Source of the DNA: Morganella morganii
Lineage (GTDB): Bacteria > Pseudomonadota > Gammaproteobacteria > Enterobacterales > Enterobacteriaceae
DNA: 64,000 nt
Assembly: GCF_019243775.1 (NCBI RefSeq)
Contig: NZ_CP069157.1
Span: 2,677,418 to 2,741,417 of the forward strand
Reading direction: 5' to 3'
The notes under the pieces were generated by a model, which searched no databases, was not told the DNA's origin, and worked only from the letters and a program-made list of their open reading frames with translations. Shown in pieces: positions 1-8,261 of the stretch. The position numbers were made by a program, and so were the translations under genes. The stretch's first letter is position 1, and the number at the start of each line of letters is the position of its first letter.

Positions 1-407
1 TTATCATTGATATCCAGCAGCAGTTTGCGGGCAATACGCAGACCATCATTGATGGCAAAAGAGTGGTCGAGGTGCGGATCGTTGATCAACCCTTTCCAGC
101 CGACCGTGGTGCGCGGTTTTTCAAAATAGACGCGCATGACGATTTCCAGCTCACCTTTCAGTTCTTTGCGTAATGTCAGCAGGCGATCCGCATATTCAAC
201 CGCCGCTTTCGGGTCGTGAATTGAGCATGGCCCGATAACGACCAGCAGGCGATCATCCCGGCCTTCCAGGATTTCGTGGATTGCATGACGGGTGCGGCGA
301 ACGGTGTCTGCGGCAGTCTCAGTCGCGGGAAATGACTCTAATAACGCCACTGGCGGTAATAATTCCCGAATTTCTTTTATTTTTACATCATCGTTCTGAT
401 AATTCAT
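1..407 (-). CDS. aroG: DAHP synthase, phenylalanine-sensitive (N-terminal part, cut by window edge)
   Basis: The product condenses phosphoenolpyruvate with erythrose 4-phosphate to DAHP, the first step of the shikimate pathway, in the cytoplasm. Only the first 135 codons are present; the gene runs off the left edge and the family is about 350 residues long. The start MNYQNDDVKIKEIRELLPP matches enterobacterial AroG, the Phe-regulated isozyme, rather than AroF or AroH. The motif VIGPCSIHDP places the metal-binding cysteine at residue 61, as in E. coli AroG. The Phe-binding residues mostly lie beyond the visible part. The next gene on this strand is about 200 bases upstream, so aroG has its own promoter region. 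Confidence 0.97.
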   Translation of the reverse strand, partial: MNYQNDDVKIKEIRELLPPVALLESFPATETAADTVRRTRHAIHEILEGRDDRLLVVIGPCSIHDPKAAVEYADRLLTLRKELKGELEIVMRVYFEKPRTTVGWKGLINDPHLDHSFAINDGLRIARKLLLDIND

Positions 408-451
408 AACCCGTCTCTTCCGGTGTCCCGTTTCATTATTGTCGTTATTTT

Positions 452-480
452 AATCTAACTGCTTGTCAACAAGCTGTAAA
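452..480 (-). promoter_or_regulatory. candidate aroG promoter
   Basis: Read on the minus strand, TTTACA (475-480) and TAGATT (452-457) are separated by 17 bases, about 45 bases before the aroG start codon. The -35 lies in GTTTACA, which resembles half of a TyrR box (TGTAAA-N6-TTTACA), but I do not see a full symmetrical TyrR box. The promoter is an inference from hexamer similarity only. Confidence 0.4.
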
Positions 481-605
481 CAATTAGCTGCCGCCGGAAT
501 TGAAATTAATTTTTCACCCCGAAAATATTCAGATCAACAGGACAAATTATTATGAATCAGAAGGAAAACAGCGGCTTCATCAGCCGCTGCCCGTGAGAAG
601 GGTAT

Positions 606-1535
606 TTATGCCGCTAATCCAGTTTTAATACGCTTAACAGCGGTAATCAGCGCAACAATCACCAGACCGGCGACGAGACCAAACAATAAATTGGCAACCG
701 GTGGGGTCATAAAGTGCAATATGCTGCCGAGTGCCGGGAGTTGTGCACTCTGCTGAGCAAGACTTTCAATCAGGTTATGAATAAACGGAATGCCGTGTGT
801 CAGAATACCGCCGCCGACCATAAACATGGCCGCTGTCCCGACGACTGATAAGGTTTTCATTAAATACGGCGTGGCGTGGATCAGTCCGTCACCCAGTTTT
901 TTCAGCAGCGCGGCTGATTTCTTCTGCAGGTAAAATCCCAGATCATCGAGTTTGACAATCCCGGCCACCAGGCCGTATACCCCGATAGTCATAATGATCG
1001 CAATCACCGACAACACCACGAGCTGATTAATAAAGGGAGAGGTGGCAACAATACCGAGGGTGATAGCAATAATCTCCGCTGATAACACAAAATCGGTGCG
1101 GATAGCGCCTTTGACTTTGCGTTTCTCGAACGCGGCCAACTCTTCCGGCGTCTGAATATCTTCCGCCGGTGCCGTTTCACCGGGCTCATCACCGGCTTTA
1201 TGCAGAAACTTATGTGCCAGTTTTTCCGCCCCCTCAAAACACAAAAACGCCCCGCCGACCATCAGAAGCGGCGTAACAGCCCAAGGGGCAAAGGCGTTGA
1301 TCAACAGTGCGAGCGGTACCAGAATCAGTTTATTGAGAAAGGAACCTTTCGCCACCGCCCAGACCACCGGGATCTCCCGCTCCGCGCGGACACCGGCCAC
1401 CTGCTGTGCATTCAGCGCCAGGTCATCCCCCAGTACACCGGATGTCTTTTTGGCGGCCATTTTGGTCATCACAGAGACATCATCCAGTACGGTTGCGATA
1501 TCATCGAGTAGTGCGAGTAAGCTGCCACCGGCCAC
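606..1535 (-). CDS. yedI: DUF808 family inner membrane protein (YedI-like)
   Basis: A 309-residue membrane protein of the DUF808 family, homologous to E. coli YedI (about 305 residues). Its function is not known. The conserved N-terminus ([19 protein letters not shown]) and the motif [12 protein letters not shown] identify the family. Several hydrophobic segments follow, around residues 68-100, 150-195, 225-245 and 280-300. The start is GTG, chosen because the homologue begins MAGSSLL and because AAAGGAAA lies about 8 bases upstream; no ATG fits. It sits between pnuC and aroG on the same strand. A 13-bp hairpin lies just upstream of its ribosome site. Confidence 0.9.
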   Translation of the reverse strand: MAGGSLLALLDDIATVLDDVSVMTKMAAKKTSGVLGDDLALNAQQVAGVRAEREIPVVWAVAKGSFLNKLILVPLALLINAFAPWAVTPLLMVGGAFLCFEGAEKLAHKFLHKAGDEPGETAPAEDIQTPEELAAFEKRKVKGAIRTDFVLSAEIIAITLGIVATSPFINQLVVLSVIAIIMTIGVYGLVAGIVKLDDLGFYLQKKSAALLKKLGDGLIHATPYLMKTLSVVGTAAMFMVGGGILTHGIPFIHNLIESLAQQSAQLPALGSILHFMTPPVANLLFGLVAGLVIVALITAVKRIKTGLAA

Positions 1536-1560
1536 AGGCGTTTCCTTTTATTGCTGATTA

Positions 1561-1590
1561 ATGAGAATCTGATTATCATCAGACTCTCAT
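1561..1590 (-). promoter_or_regulatory. perfectly folding hairpin / Fur-like palindrome before the DUF808 gene
   Basis: The arms 1561-1573 and 1578-1590 pair over 13 positions around the loop 1574-1577. The one DNA mismatch (1567/1584) becomes a G-U pair in minus-strand RNA. The centre, read on the minus strand as TGATGATAATCAGA, also resembles a Fur box (about 13 of 19 positions). It lies between pnuC and the DUF808 gene, 25 bases before the GTG start, with no T-run after it. An operator or a leader hairpin therefore fits better than a terminator. Confidence 0.5.
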
Positions 1591-1623
1591 TATAATCCCC
1601 CGGTTATTGCACTGAAAATAGTT

Positions 1624-2325
1624 TTACGGCTGCTTCGCTGCTTTTATCCACATCCGCGAACCGTTGAGCGCCACACCCAGCAGGATAATATATTCCAGCG
1701 ACAGCGCGTACACACCCTGAAGGGCATAAATCACAATACTGATCATATTGATAACCACCCACAGCAGCCAGTTTTCCACCAGTTTGCGGGTCATCAGGAT
1801 CATCGCCACCACAGACAATACCGTCATGGCTGCATCCCAGAACGGGAAAGCATCGGGCAGCAATACCGGCATTGCCAGATCAGCCCCTGCGGCATTAAGC
1901 ATACTAACCATGCTCTGTGCCAGCCACGTAAAGACCGGGTCGATAAAACGCGCCAGCAGTAAAATCGCCGCCAGAGAAACCGCCGCAATCACGGCAGTCT
2001 GCCGCAGTGGCATCCAGCGGATTTTCAGCTCCGCTTCTGCTTTCTCATTTTGCCGGCTCCAGGCATACCAGCCGTAAATATTGGCGGCGAAAAAGAAAAT
2101 CTGCAGCAGCAGATTGGCGTAGAGCTGGATCTGAAAGAAAATCACCGCAAACAGTGTGACGTTAATCAGACCAAACAGATAATTGATTGTTTTTTCCAGG
2201 CTTGCCAGCCAGATACATAACAACCCGGCGGTTGCTCCCACCGCTTCAATCCAGGACAGCGAATAAGACCCTTCTTTCCAGTAAGGGATCACCACGAGAA
2301 TATTATTAATATCAAAAAATTCCAT
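1624..2325 (-). CDS. pnuC: nicotinamide riboside transporter PnuC
   Basis: Inner membrane facilitator that imports nicotinamide riboside for NAD salvage. The 233-residue protein has about seven hydrophobic segments and matches E. coli PnuC throughout, including FGLINVTLF, FFFAANIYGWYAWSRQ, DAFPFWD and ALNGSRMWI. The ATG at 2325 gives MEFFDINNILV, aligned with E. coli MDFFSVQNILV, and follows AGGTGA; an in-frame ATG 11 codons upstream is less likely. In E. coli pnuC is co-transcribed behind nadA. Here nadA is absent and a perfect NadR operator lies about 120 bases upstream, so pnuC seems to have its own NAD-responsive promoter. Confidence 0.96.
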   Translation of the reverse strand: MEFFDINNILVVIPYWKEGSYSLSWIEAVGATAGLLCIWLASLEKTINYLFGLINVTLFAVIFFQIQLYANLLLQIFFFAANIYGWYAWSRQNEKAEAELKIRWMPLRQTAVIAAVSLAAILLLARFIDPVFTWLAQSMVSMLNAAGADLAMPVLLPDAFPFWDAAMTVLSVVAMILMTRKLVENWLLWVVINMISIVIYALQGVYALSLEYIILLGVALNGSRMWIKAAKQP

Positions 2326-2442
2326 TCCGTCACCTGTGTTAAGTATATTTCCTGTCACCGGCGGCCAGCCACTGATAACAGGTTTAGTTAACTGTATTCT
2401 GCCCTGTTTTTTTCAGTAAAATCATCCCATCGTAACAGCATT

Positions 2443-2460
2443 TGTTTAATATGCTAAACA
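2443..2460. promoter_or_regulatory. NadR operator upstream of pnuC
   Basis: TGTTTA-N6-TAAACA, an exact match to the 18-bp NadR box known from the nadB, nadA-pnuC and pncB promoters of enterobacteria. Both half-sites are perfect. It lies between the pnuC start and the divergent gene at 2552. NadR represses NAD-synthesis and uptake genes when NAD is plentiful, so pnuC is the likely target. A weak promoter pair (TTTACT, 18 bases, TACAGT) lies just downstream on the minus strand. Confidence 0.85.
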
Positions 2461-2551
2461 TGATAACGTTTTTTTTAACCTGAACTCTCCCGCTATTTTT
2501 GATTATGACGTACTATCAGCCCAGCTATTAATTATATGAATGAGATGTAAG

Positions 2552-3430
2552 ATGGAATCAATTGAGCAAATTATAAACAATATAATTTCTTTTGCCCTAT
2601 TAGATCCCCGTATCGATGCGGTCATTATCACCGGCTCTGTGGCACGCCAGAACCAGGCAGACCGTTTTTCAGATATTAATGCCGAACTGATCGGCAGCAG
2701 TCATGATGAGTTGTTTCAGGACAGCCGCTGGCTGAGCCGGTTTGGTGTGCCGCTGATTATCCGCAAAGCGGCTTCGCGCGAAGACGACAGCCTCTGCTGG
2801 CCGTCTTGTCAGGTTCTGTATGAGAAAGGCCGTAAAGTTGATTTTGTGCTGGCCGGGCGCGAACGTATCATACAAATGGCCGCACACGGGCTGGACAGCA
2901 TCTATCAGCGCGGTTATGCCGTTCTGCTGGATAAAACCGGTCTCACTGCCGGGTTGCCGGAGTATGCCGATCCGACTGCCGTGCTCACCTCGCCGGACCA
3001 ACAGACATTCCAGGAAAACTGGCAGAACTTCTGGCTGGAAGCCTCACAGGTGCCGGTTTATTATCTGCGCAATGAACTCTGGACTACCCGGCTGAAAGAT
3101 ACCGCCATGAAACAATGGCTGATCACCCTGCTGGAGTGGCATGTGCTGCTTCGTAGTGACGGTACACAGGATGTCTGGTATGCGGGGCGTCATCTGAGCA
3201 CCTGGCTGCCTCCGGGCCTGTACGGGCGTTTTATGGCGACACTGGATAACCGTGATCGTGTCCGTGCCGCACGGGCGCATATGGCGATGCTGACACTCTA
3301 CCGCGATGTGGCACTCCGCGTGATTGAAACACAGAAATTTGATATCGATATAACGCTGGCAGATAAAATTATTGCACTGGTCACTGACCGGCTGAATGCC
3401 GATGATTTACTTGCGCCGGAGAATGAATAA
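2552..3430 (+). CDS. aminoglycoside 6-adenylyltransferase-like protein with altered metal motif
   Basis: A 292-residue protein of the ANT(6)/AadK-type nucleotidyltransferase family (streptomycin adenylyltransferases). Support comes from the GS motif (VIITGSVARQ, residues 24-33), the following SDIN segment (40-43), a third acidic position at KVDF (Asp97), and the family length. In active family members the second acidic residue of the DxD motif is Asp; here it is Asn43. The protein may therefore be inactive, or act on something else. An ATG at 2540 would add four residues but has no ribosome site; I prefer 2552. It is divergent from pnuC and has no operon partner. Resistance activity is not shown by the sequence. 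Confidence 0.75.
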   Translation: MESIEQIINNIISFALLDPRIDAVIITGSVARQNQADRFSDINAELIGSSHDELFQDSRWLSRFGVPLIIRKAASREDDSLCWPSCQVLYEKGRKVDFVLAGRERIIQMAAHGLDSIYQRGYAVLLDKTGLTAGLPEYADPTAVLTSPDQQTFQENWQNFWLEASQVPVYYLRNELWTTRLKDTAMKQWLITLLEWHVLLRSDGTQDVWYAGRHLSTWLPPGLYGRFMATLDNRDRVRAARAHMAMLTLYRDVALRVIETQKFDIDITLADKIIALVTDRLNADDLLAPENE

Positions 3431-3496
3431 TAACAAACGGATGATCGCCGGTGTGATGCCGGGGGAGAACAAAAATCAGAGGGAAAATGGTTACGA

Positions 3497-3572
3497 TGGT
3501 GGGTCGTACAGGATTCGAACCTGTGACCAATTGATTAAAAGTCAACTGCTCTACCAACTGAGCTAACGACCC
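3497..3572 (-). tRNA. tRNA-Lys (anticodon TTT), copy nearest the window start
   Basis: A 76-base cloverleaf with encoded CCA. The acceptor GGGTCGT pairs with ACGACCC, the anticodon loop is CTTTTAA, and the T-loop is TTCGAAT. It is identical to the two copies that follow. In this orientation it is the last of the three. Confidence 0.98.
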
Positions 3573-3600
3573 ATCGTAATACTGCTGAGGGACTCTGAAA

Positions 3601-3676
3601 TGGTGGGTCGTACAGGATTCGAACCTGTGACCAATTGATTAAAAGTCAACTGCTCTACCAACTGAGCTAACGACCC
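3601..3676 (-). tRNA. tRNA-Lys (anticodon TTT), middle copy
   Basis: Identical to the neighbouring copies over all 76 bases, including CCA. The spacers to the neighbours are 28 and 25 bases and differ in sequence, so only the tRNA is repeated. Confidence 0.98.
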
Positions 3677-3701
3677 GTTTCAGATTTCGGGCAAAAGAGA
3701 A

Positions 3702-3777
3702 TGGTGGGTCGTACAGGATTCGAACCTGTGACCAATTGATTAAAAGTCAACTGCTCTACCAACTGAGCTAACGACCC
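3702..3777 (-). tRNA. tRNA-Lys (anticodon TTT), first transcribed copy
   Basis: Third identical 76-base tRNA-Lys and the one closest to the candidate promoter. E. coli has a mixed Lys/Val cluster at this place behind cpoB; here only Lys copies remain. Confidence 0.98.
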
Positions 3778-3801
3778 GTACTCTCTTGCCAACGGCACGA
3801 T

Positions 3802-3829
3802 ATAATACTGATTTATCCGGCCGGTGCAA
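3802..3829 (-). promoter_or_regulatory. candidate promoter of the tRNA-Lys array
   Basis: On the minus strand TTGCAC (3824-3829) is followed after 16 bases by TATTAT (3802-3807), then by a GC-rich stretch before the first tRNA, as is common in stable-RNA promoters. The -35 is only a partial match. Confidence 0.5.
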
Positions 3830-3923
3830 CGATTTTTTCAAATTAACTTATTCAAACGCTTATAATTCACTCACTTAGCCCCGGTTGAGCAAAAAACTCT
3901 CCGGTCGGGGCTATACTCTGAGC

Positions 3924-3948
3924 AAAAAAAATAAACCGGCGGTTATAA
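3924..3948 (-). terminator. possible weak terminator after cpoB
   Basis: A short GGTT/AACC hairpin overlaps the cpoB stop codon and is followed on the minus strand by eight T. A second, longer inverted repeat (TAGCCCCG with CGGGGCTA, about 3877-3914) lies just beyond. Neither is a textbook terminator, so read-through toward the tRNA-Lys genes is possible. Confidence 0.35.
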
Positions 3949-4722
3949 ACCAGCCAGTTTTTTCTCAGCCAGTTTCGCACCGGAAGAGCCCGGATATTTT
4001 GCGACAACCTGCTGATAAATCGCTTTCGCTTTCGCTTTATCCCCTTTCTCCTGCATGATCAGCCCAACTTTATAGAAGGACTCCCCTGCTTTCTGGGATT
4101 TCGGCCAGTTCTTTACCACAGAAGCAAAATACGCCGCGGCGTCATCTTTTTTGCCTTTGTTGTAGTTCATCTGACCTAACCAGTAATTGGCATTAGGAAG
4201 ATAACCGGATTTCGGATAGCTTTGGATAAAACTCTGAAATGCGCTGATTGCACCATCATAATCTTTGGTGTTCATCGCCATGTTTACCGCGGCGTTATAG
4301 TCATCTTTCTCATTGCCCTTACTTGCAGCAGCAGGAGCGGAGGTTGCGGCAGTACCCGCAGAGTCCGTATTACCGGATGCCGCGGATGTATTATCTGTTG
4401 ATGCGCTGCCGCCACCGGTGAGGGAATCCACCTGTGAGAAAAGTTCGCGTTGGCGTTCTGTCAACTGATTCAGCTGGTACTGACTTTCCTGGATTTGCCC
4501 GCGCAGCATGTCGATATCGCGCTGGTTGTCCATGACTTGTTGCTGAAGTTGGGTTAATAGCTGACCATGAGCGTTAGAAATACGCTCGAGCTGCATGAGG
4601 CGGTCATCAGTGGAGCCTGAGCCGATATTGATGATGGGTGCCTGAGCAATAGCGGCCCAGGGGGCCGCTACACCTATCAATAACGACAGACTCACCATCA
4701 GGCGTCTGAAGTTACTTTTCAT
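3943..4722 (-). CDS. cpoB: cell division coordinator CpoB
   Basis: Periplasmic protein that links the Tol-Pal system with PBP1B-LpoB peptidoglycan synthesis during constriction. The 259 residues start with a signal peptide (about 1-26, ending AAIAQA). A coiled coil that forms the trimer follows (about 35-100), then a Ser/Thr/Ala-rich linker (about 103-135), then TPR repeats to the C-terminus (YNAAVNMAMNTKDYDGAI, NANYWLGQMNYNKGKK and onward). It starts nine bases after the pal stop, at the end of the tol-pal operon, which is the conserved position. Confidence 0.97.
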   Translation of the reverse strand: MKSNFRRLMVSLSLLIGVAAPWAAIAQAPIINIGSGSTDDRLMQLERISNAHGQLLTQLQQQVMDNQRDIDMLRGQIQESQYQLNQLTERQRELFSQVDSLTGGGSASTDNTSAASGNTDSAGTAATSAPAAASKGNEKDDYNAAVNMAMNTKDYDGAISAFQSFIQSYPKSGYLPNANYWLGQMNYNKGKKDDAAAYFASVVKNWPKSQKAGESFYKVGLIMQEKGDKAKAKAIYQQVVAKYPGSSGAKLAEKKLAGL

Positions 4723-4731
4723 GTATATCTC

Positions 4732-5226
4732 TTAGTATACGATTACAGCACGACGGTTTTTAGCGTAGTCAGCTTCGGTGTGACCCAGAACTGCCGGCTT
4801 CTCTTTACCGTAAGAAACGATAGAGATTTGTTCGCCGTTAACGCCTTTACCCTGCAGGTACATTTTCGCTGCGTTAGCACGACGCTCGCCCAGTGCGATG
4901 TTGTACTCAGGAGTACCACGTTCGTCAGCATGACCTTCAACAGTTACTTTGTAAGAAGGGTTGTTGCGCAGGAATGCAGCGTGTGCATCCAGCATTTGCT
5001 GGAATTCAGGAGAGATATCGTATTTGTCGAAACCGAAGTATACGATATTGTTGTTCTGAAGTTCCTGCAGCTGCTGGCGTGCCAGTTCTTCCGCAGACAT
5101 ACCGGCGTTTGCGCCATTGTCGACAGTGCCCGCATCCGCCTGGTCGTTTTTGTTAGAACTACATGCAGCAACAGCCAGAACAGGTAAAGCTAACATCAGC
5201 CCTTTAAGCACTTTGTTAAGTTGCAT
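4732..5226 (-). CDS. pal: peptidoglycan-associated lipoprotein Pal
   Basis: Outer membrane lipoprotein that binds peptidoglycan and TolB and completes the Tol-Pal envelope bridge. The 164-residue product has a lipoprotein signal with the lipidated Cys at residue 22 (LAVAAC). A flexible acidic linker follows, then an OmpA-like domain with [29 protein letters not shown] and KNRRAV. The ATG at 5226 gives [11 protein letters not shown], as in E. coli; a longer reading frame upstream is not needed. It lies 43 bases after tolB and directly before cpoB. Confidence 0.98.
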   Translation of the reverse strand: MQLNKVLKGLMLALPVLAVAACSSNKNDQADAGTVDNGANAGMSAEELARQQLQELQNNNIVYFGFDKYDISPEFQQMLDAHAAFLRNNPSYKVTVEGHADERGTPEYNIALGERRANAAKMYLQGKGVNGEQISIVSYGKEKPAVLGHTEADYAKNRRAVIVY

Positions 5227-5269
5227 CTCTTTGATCCTTTTATAATTTGCCATACATATTTTTAATGCA

Positions 5270-6562
5270 TCACAGATACGGCGACCAGGCAGGGAATTTT
5301 ACCTGTCCGTCAGTCGCCGGAAGACGCGCTTTGAAACGCCCGTCGGTCGAAACCAGCTGCAATATAGTTCCCATACCTTGTGAGGAGCTATAAATAACCA
5401 TAGTGCCGTTAGGTGCGATACTTGGCGTTTCATCTAGGAACGTATCCGTTAAAATCTGGAAATTGTTCGCTACTAGATCTTGTTTGGCGATATGCTGTTT
5501 CCCGCCGCCTGAACTGACCATTACCAGGAAACTGCCGTCAGCACTGACGTCACCATTCTGGTTCTGAGTCCCATCCCACGTCAGGCGCTCAGGCGCACCG
5601 CCATTAATACCAACCTTATAGATCTGCGGACGACCAGCCTGGTCAGACGTGAACGCTAACGTCTGGCTGTCCGGGAACCATGAAGGTTCGGTGTTATTAC
5701 TGCGACCATCTGTTACCTGACGCATCTGGCCTGAGCCGAGATCCATCACATACAGATTCAGACTACCGGTTTTTGATAACGCAAATGCCAGTTTGGTTCC
5801 GTCCGGTGAAAATGCCGGTGCACCGTTGTGACGCGGGAATGAAGCAACCTGACGCACCTGTCCGCTGGACAGATTCTGAATAACCAGGGCTGAACTTCCG
5901 CTCTCAAAGGTAACATACGCCAGTTTCTCGCCATCCGGTGACCATGCCGGTGACATCAGCGGCTCAGGTGAACGGTGAACGGTGAACTGGTTGTAGCCGT
6001 CATAATCAGACACGCGCAGCTCGTGACGATAGTCACCGCTGTTTTTAACCACCACATAAGCGATCCGGGTACGGAATGCACCACGAATACCGGTTAATTT
6101 CTCAAATACTTCATCACTGGCAGTGTGTGCCGCATAACGCAGCCACTGTTTGGTGACTTTAAACTGGTTCTGTGCAAGCACGCTGCCCGGGGAACCGGAG
6201 GTATCCACCAGTTGGTAGCTCACCAGATAGTTGCCGTCAGCACCCGGCTGAACCTGGCCGACAACAACAGCATCAATGCCTAACGCCGTCCAGGACTCAG
6301 GAACCACTTCAGACGCGGTACCCGGTAACTGCGGCATACGGTTAGGGTCGATCGGGTTAAATTTCCCGCTGTTACGCAGGTCAGCAGCAATGATAGCGCC
6401 GACTTCTTCCGGTACAGCGCCGCCGCCGGCGACCTGGAAAGGTACAATGCCGATAGGACGTGCTGAATCAACACCCTGAGTAATCTCGATACGAACTTCA
6501 GCCTGAGCAACTGCCGCCCACAGCATCAGAAAACCGAGCATGTATTTAACTGCCTGCTTCAT
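5270..6562 (-). CDS. tolB: Tol-Pal system beta-propeller protein TolB
   Basis: Periplasmic protein that docks on Pal and on the TolA C-terminal domain. The 430 residues, the usual length, have a signal peptide ([21 protein letters not shown]). An N-terminal alpha/beta domain with the TolA-binding segment ([21 protein letters not shown]) follows, then a six-bladed propeller shown by recurring SPDG and WSPDG motifs ([34 protein letters not shown] at the end). It lies 127 bases downstream of tolA in the same operon. In that gap I see no clear terminator. Confidence 0.98.
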   Translation of the reverse strand: MKQAVKYMLGFLMLWAAVAQAEVRIEITQGVDSARPIGIVPFQVAGGGAVPEEVGAIIAADLRNSGKFNPIDPNRMPQLPGTASEVVPESWTALGIDAVVVGQVQPGADGNYLVSYQLVDTSGSPGSVLAQNQFKVTKQWLRYAAHTASDEVFEKLTGIRGAFRTRIAYVVVKNSGDYRHELRVSDYDGYNQFTVHRSPEPLMSPAWSPDGEKLAYVTFESGSSALVIQNLSSGQVRQVASFPRHNGAPAFSPDGTKLAFALSKTGSLNLYVMDLGSGQMRQVTDGRSNNTEPSWFPDSQTLAFTSDQAGRPQIYKVGINGGAPERLTWDGTQNQNGDVSADGSFLVMVSSGGGKQHIAKQDLVANNFQILTDTFLDETPSIAPNGTMVIYSSSQGMGTILQLVSTDGRFKARLPATDGQVKFPAWSPYL

Positions 6563-6689
6563 TCTCTCTCCCTCGTTGCGCCAATGCCCGCATCAAACCC
6601 GTATTTTAACAAACGTTCATAACCAAAACCAGATACCACAGTAAAAACTAATACCCGGATATATCTGGTTCGTCACGCTGTATTACAGC

Positions 6690-7775
6690 TTATTCCGGCT
6701 TAAAGTCCAGTTTGGTATTCTTAAACTGCTGCCAGACCGATTTGCTCGGCGGCGCAGGAATACGAGCCTGTTTGGCCGCCGCGAGTGCGGCCTGACATAA
6801 ACCGTCATCACCACCGACCGCATTCACACTGATAAGCGTACCTTTATCAGTGATATTAATTTCCAGCGTACAGGTTTTACCGCGGTACATATCCGCATTA
6901 TAGAACTTCGCCTGAATCGCTAACCGGACCTGTGCGATATAACCGTTCATATCGCCATCCGAATTTGTTCCGCTCTTCTTGCCACCGCCCTGACCGGCTG
7001 CGGATGCACCGCCGCTTTCTGTGCCCGGAGCGTTGGACGCCAGTCCGCCGAGGAGGTCATCGACTTCACTGGCCTGTTTTTTCGCTGCGGCTTTGGCTGC
7101 CTTTTCTTTAGCTGCTTTGTCTTTGGCTGCTTTTTCAGCTTTGGCGGCTTCTGCTTTGGCTGCTTCCGCTTTAGCGGCTTCGGCCTTGGCGGCTTTTTCC
7201 TGAGCCGCTTTTTCGGCTTTGGCTTTTTCTTCTTCAGCGGCTTTCTGTGCGGCGGCTTTTTCGTCAGCCTGTTTCTTCGCCAGTGCCTGCTCTTTAATTA
7301 CTTTTTCTTTTTCAGCCTGAGCTTTGGCAGCGGCTTCTTCCGCCAGCTTCTGCTCTTCTTTGGCTTTCTTCACGGCTTCCTGAGCTTGTTTTTGCTGCTC
7401 TTCAGCCTGTTTTTTCTGGTCTTCAACTTGTTGTTCGGTCTTCAGGCGCTCTTCTTCAATTGCTTTTAAGCGCTCCTGCTCACGCAGTTCTTTCTGACGT
7501 AATTCTTCTTCCTGCTGCTTCGCTTTTTTCTCGCGCTGCGCCTGAGCCTGTTTTGCGTTGGCCTGCTGCTGTTGCTGCTGGTTAAAATTTTCAACCATGG
7601 CGTTCGGATCAACCATAATGGCGTCGATCACCTGACCGCCCTCACCGCCGCCGGTCAGCCCTGATTTGGTTACAAAGGATCCCCAGATCACAAGCGCAAT
7701 CAGCAAAAGATGCAACACCACAGAGGTGATGACAGAACGATTTAATTTATCTTTACGCTCTTTCAGCTTTCCCAC
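6690..7775 (-). CDS. tolA: inner membrane-anchored periplasmic bridge TolA
   Basis: TolA transmits proton-motive force from TolQR across the periplasm to TolB and Pal. It has one membrane helix (about 15-35) carrying Ser18 and His22, the SxxxH face that contacts TolQR. A long Ala/Lys/Glu helix of repeated units (AAKAEAAKAE...) spans about 65-240, and a Gly/Ser hinge and the globular C-terminal domain follow (TCTLEINITDKG, ending KLDFKPE). At 361 residues it is shorter than E. coli TolA (421), and the difference lies in the helical domain. The start is GTG, as in E. coli, preceded by AGGGA. It follows tolR by 46 bases. Confidence 0.97.
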   Translation of the reverse strand: MGKLKERKDKLNRSVITSVVLHLLLIALVIWGSFVTKSGLTGGGEGGQVIDAIMVDPNAMVENFNQQQQQQANAKQAQAQREKKAKQQEEELRQKELREQERLKAIEEERLKTEQQVEDQKKQAEEQQKQAQEAVKKAKEEQKLAEEAAAKAQAEKEKVIKEQALAKKQADEKAAAQKAAEEEKAKAEKAAQEKAAKAEAAKAEAAKAEAAKAEKAAKDKAAKEKAAKAAAKKQASEVDDLLGGLASNAPGTESGGASAAGQGGGKKSGTNSDGDMNGYIAQVRLAIQAKFYNADMYRGKTCTLEINITDKGTLISVNAVGGDDGLCQAALAAAKQARIPAPPSKSVWQQFKNTKLDFKPE

Positions 7776-7821
7776 GCTTAATTCCCTAACCTTCTGAGTG
7801 AAAACATCTGCATAACAAACC

Positions 7822-8247
7822 TTACATCGGCTTCGTCATCAGGCCCACAGATTTCACTCCGGCCTGTTTCAGAATATTCAGGCCATTAATAATCTCTTCG
7901 TAAGGCACATCTTTGGCACCGCCGACCAGGAAAATAGTCTTCGGATCTTCAGCCAGATACTGTTTTGCCGCAGCAATGATCTGCTCTTCCGGTAACAGTT
8001 CCAGGCGATCCTGCTTCACCACCAGGGTGTAGCGGCCGACACCGGAGACTTCCAGAATCACCGGCGGATTATCATTGGTGGAAACGGATTGTGAATCGGA
8101 GGCATCCGGCAGATCCACTTCCACACTCTGACTGATGATCGGCGCTGTTGCCATGAAGATCAGCAGCAACACGAGTAACACGTCCAGTAAAGGAACAATG
8201 TTAATTTCGGATTTCAGCTCCCGCCGGCGTCCGCGATGACGTGCCAT
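7822..8247 (-). CDS. tolR: Tol-Pal system proton channel subunit TolR
   Basis: Inner membrane protein of the ExbD/TolR family that forms the TolQR proton channel. The 141-residue product has one transmembrane helix (about 18-38) with the essential Asp22 in VPLLDVLLVLLL, which corresponds to Asp23 in E. coli. A periplasmic domain ending SVGLMTKPM follows. It sits 14 bases after tolQ and before tolA, in the standard order. Confidence 0.98.
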   Translation of the reverse strand: MARHRGRRRELKSEINIVPLLDVLLVLLLIFMATAPIISQSVEVDLPDASDSQSVSTNDNPPVILEVSGVGRYTLVVKQDRLELLPEEQIIAAAKQYLAEDPKTIFLVGGAKDVPYEEIINGLNILKQAGVKSVGLMTKPM

Positions 8248-8261
8248 GATAATCTCCTGCC

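Noticed and set aside
7021-7203. Low-complexity Ala/Ser-rich frame opposite tolA
   Set aside because: Antisense of the Ala/Lys helical repeat of TolA; the repeat belongs to tolA.
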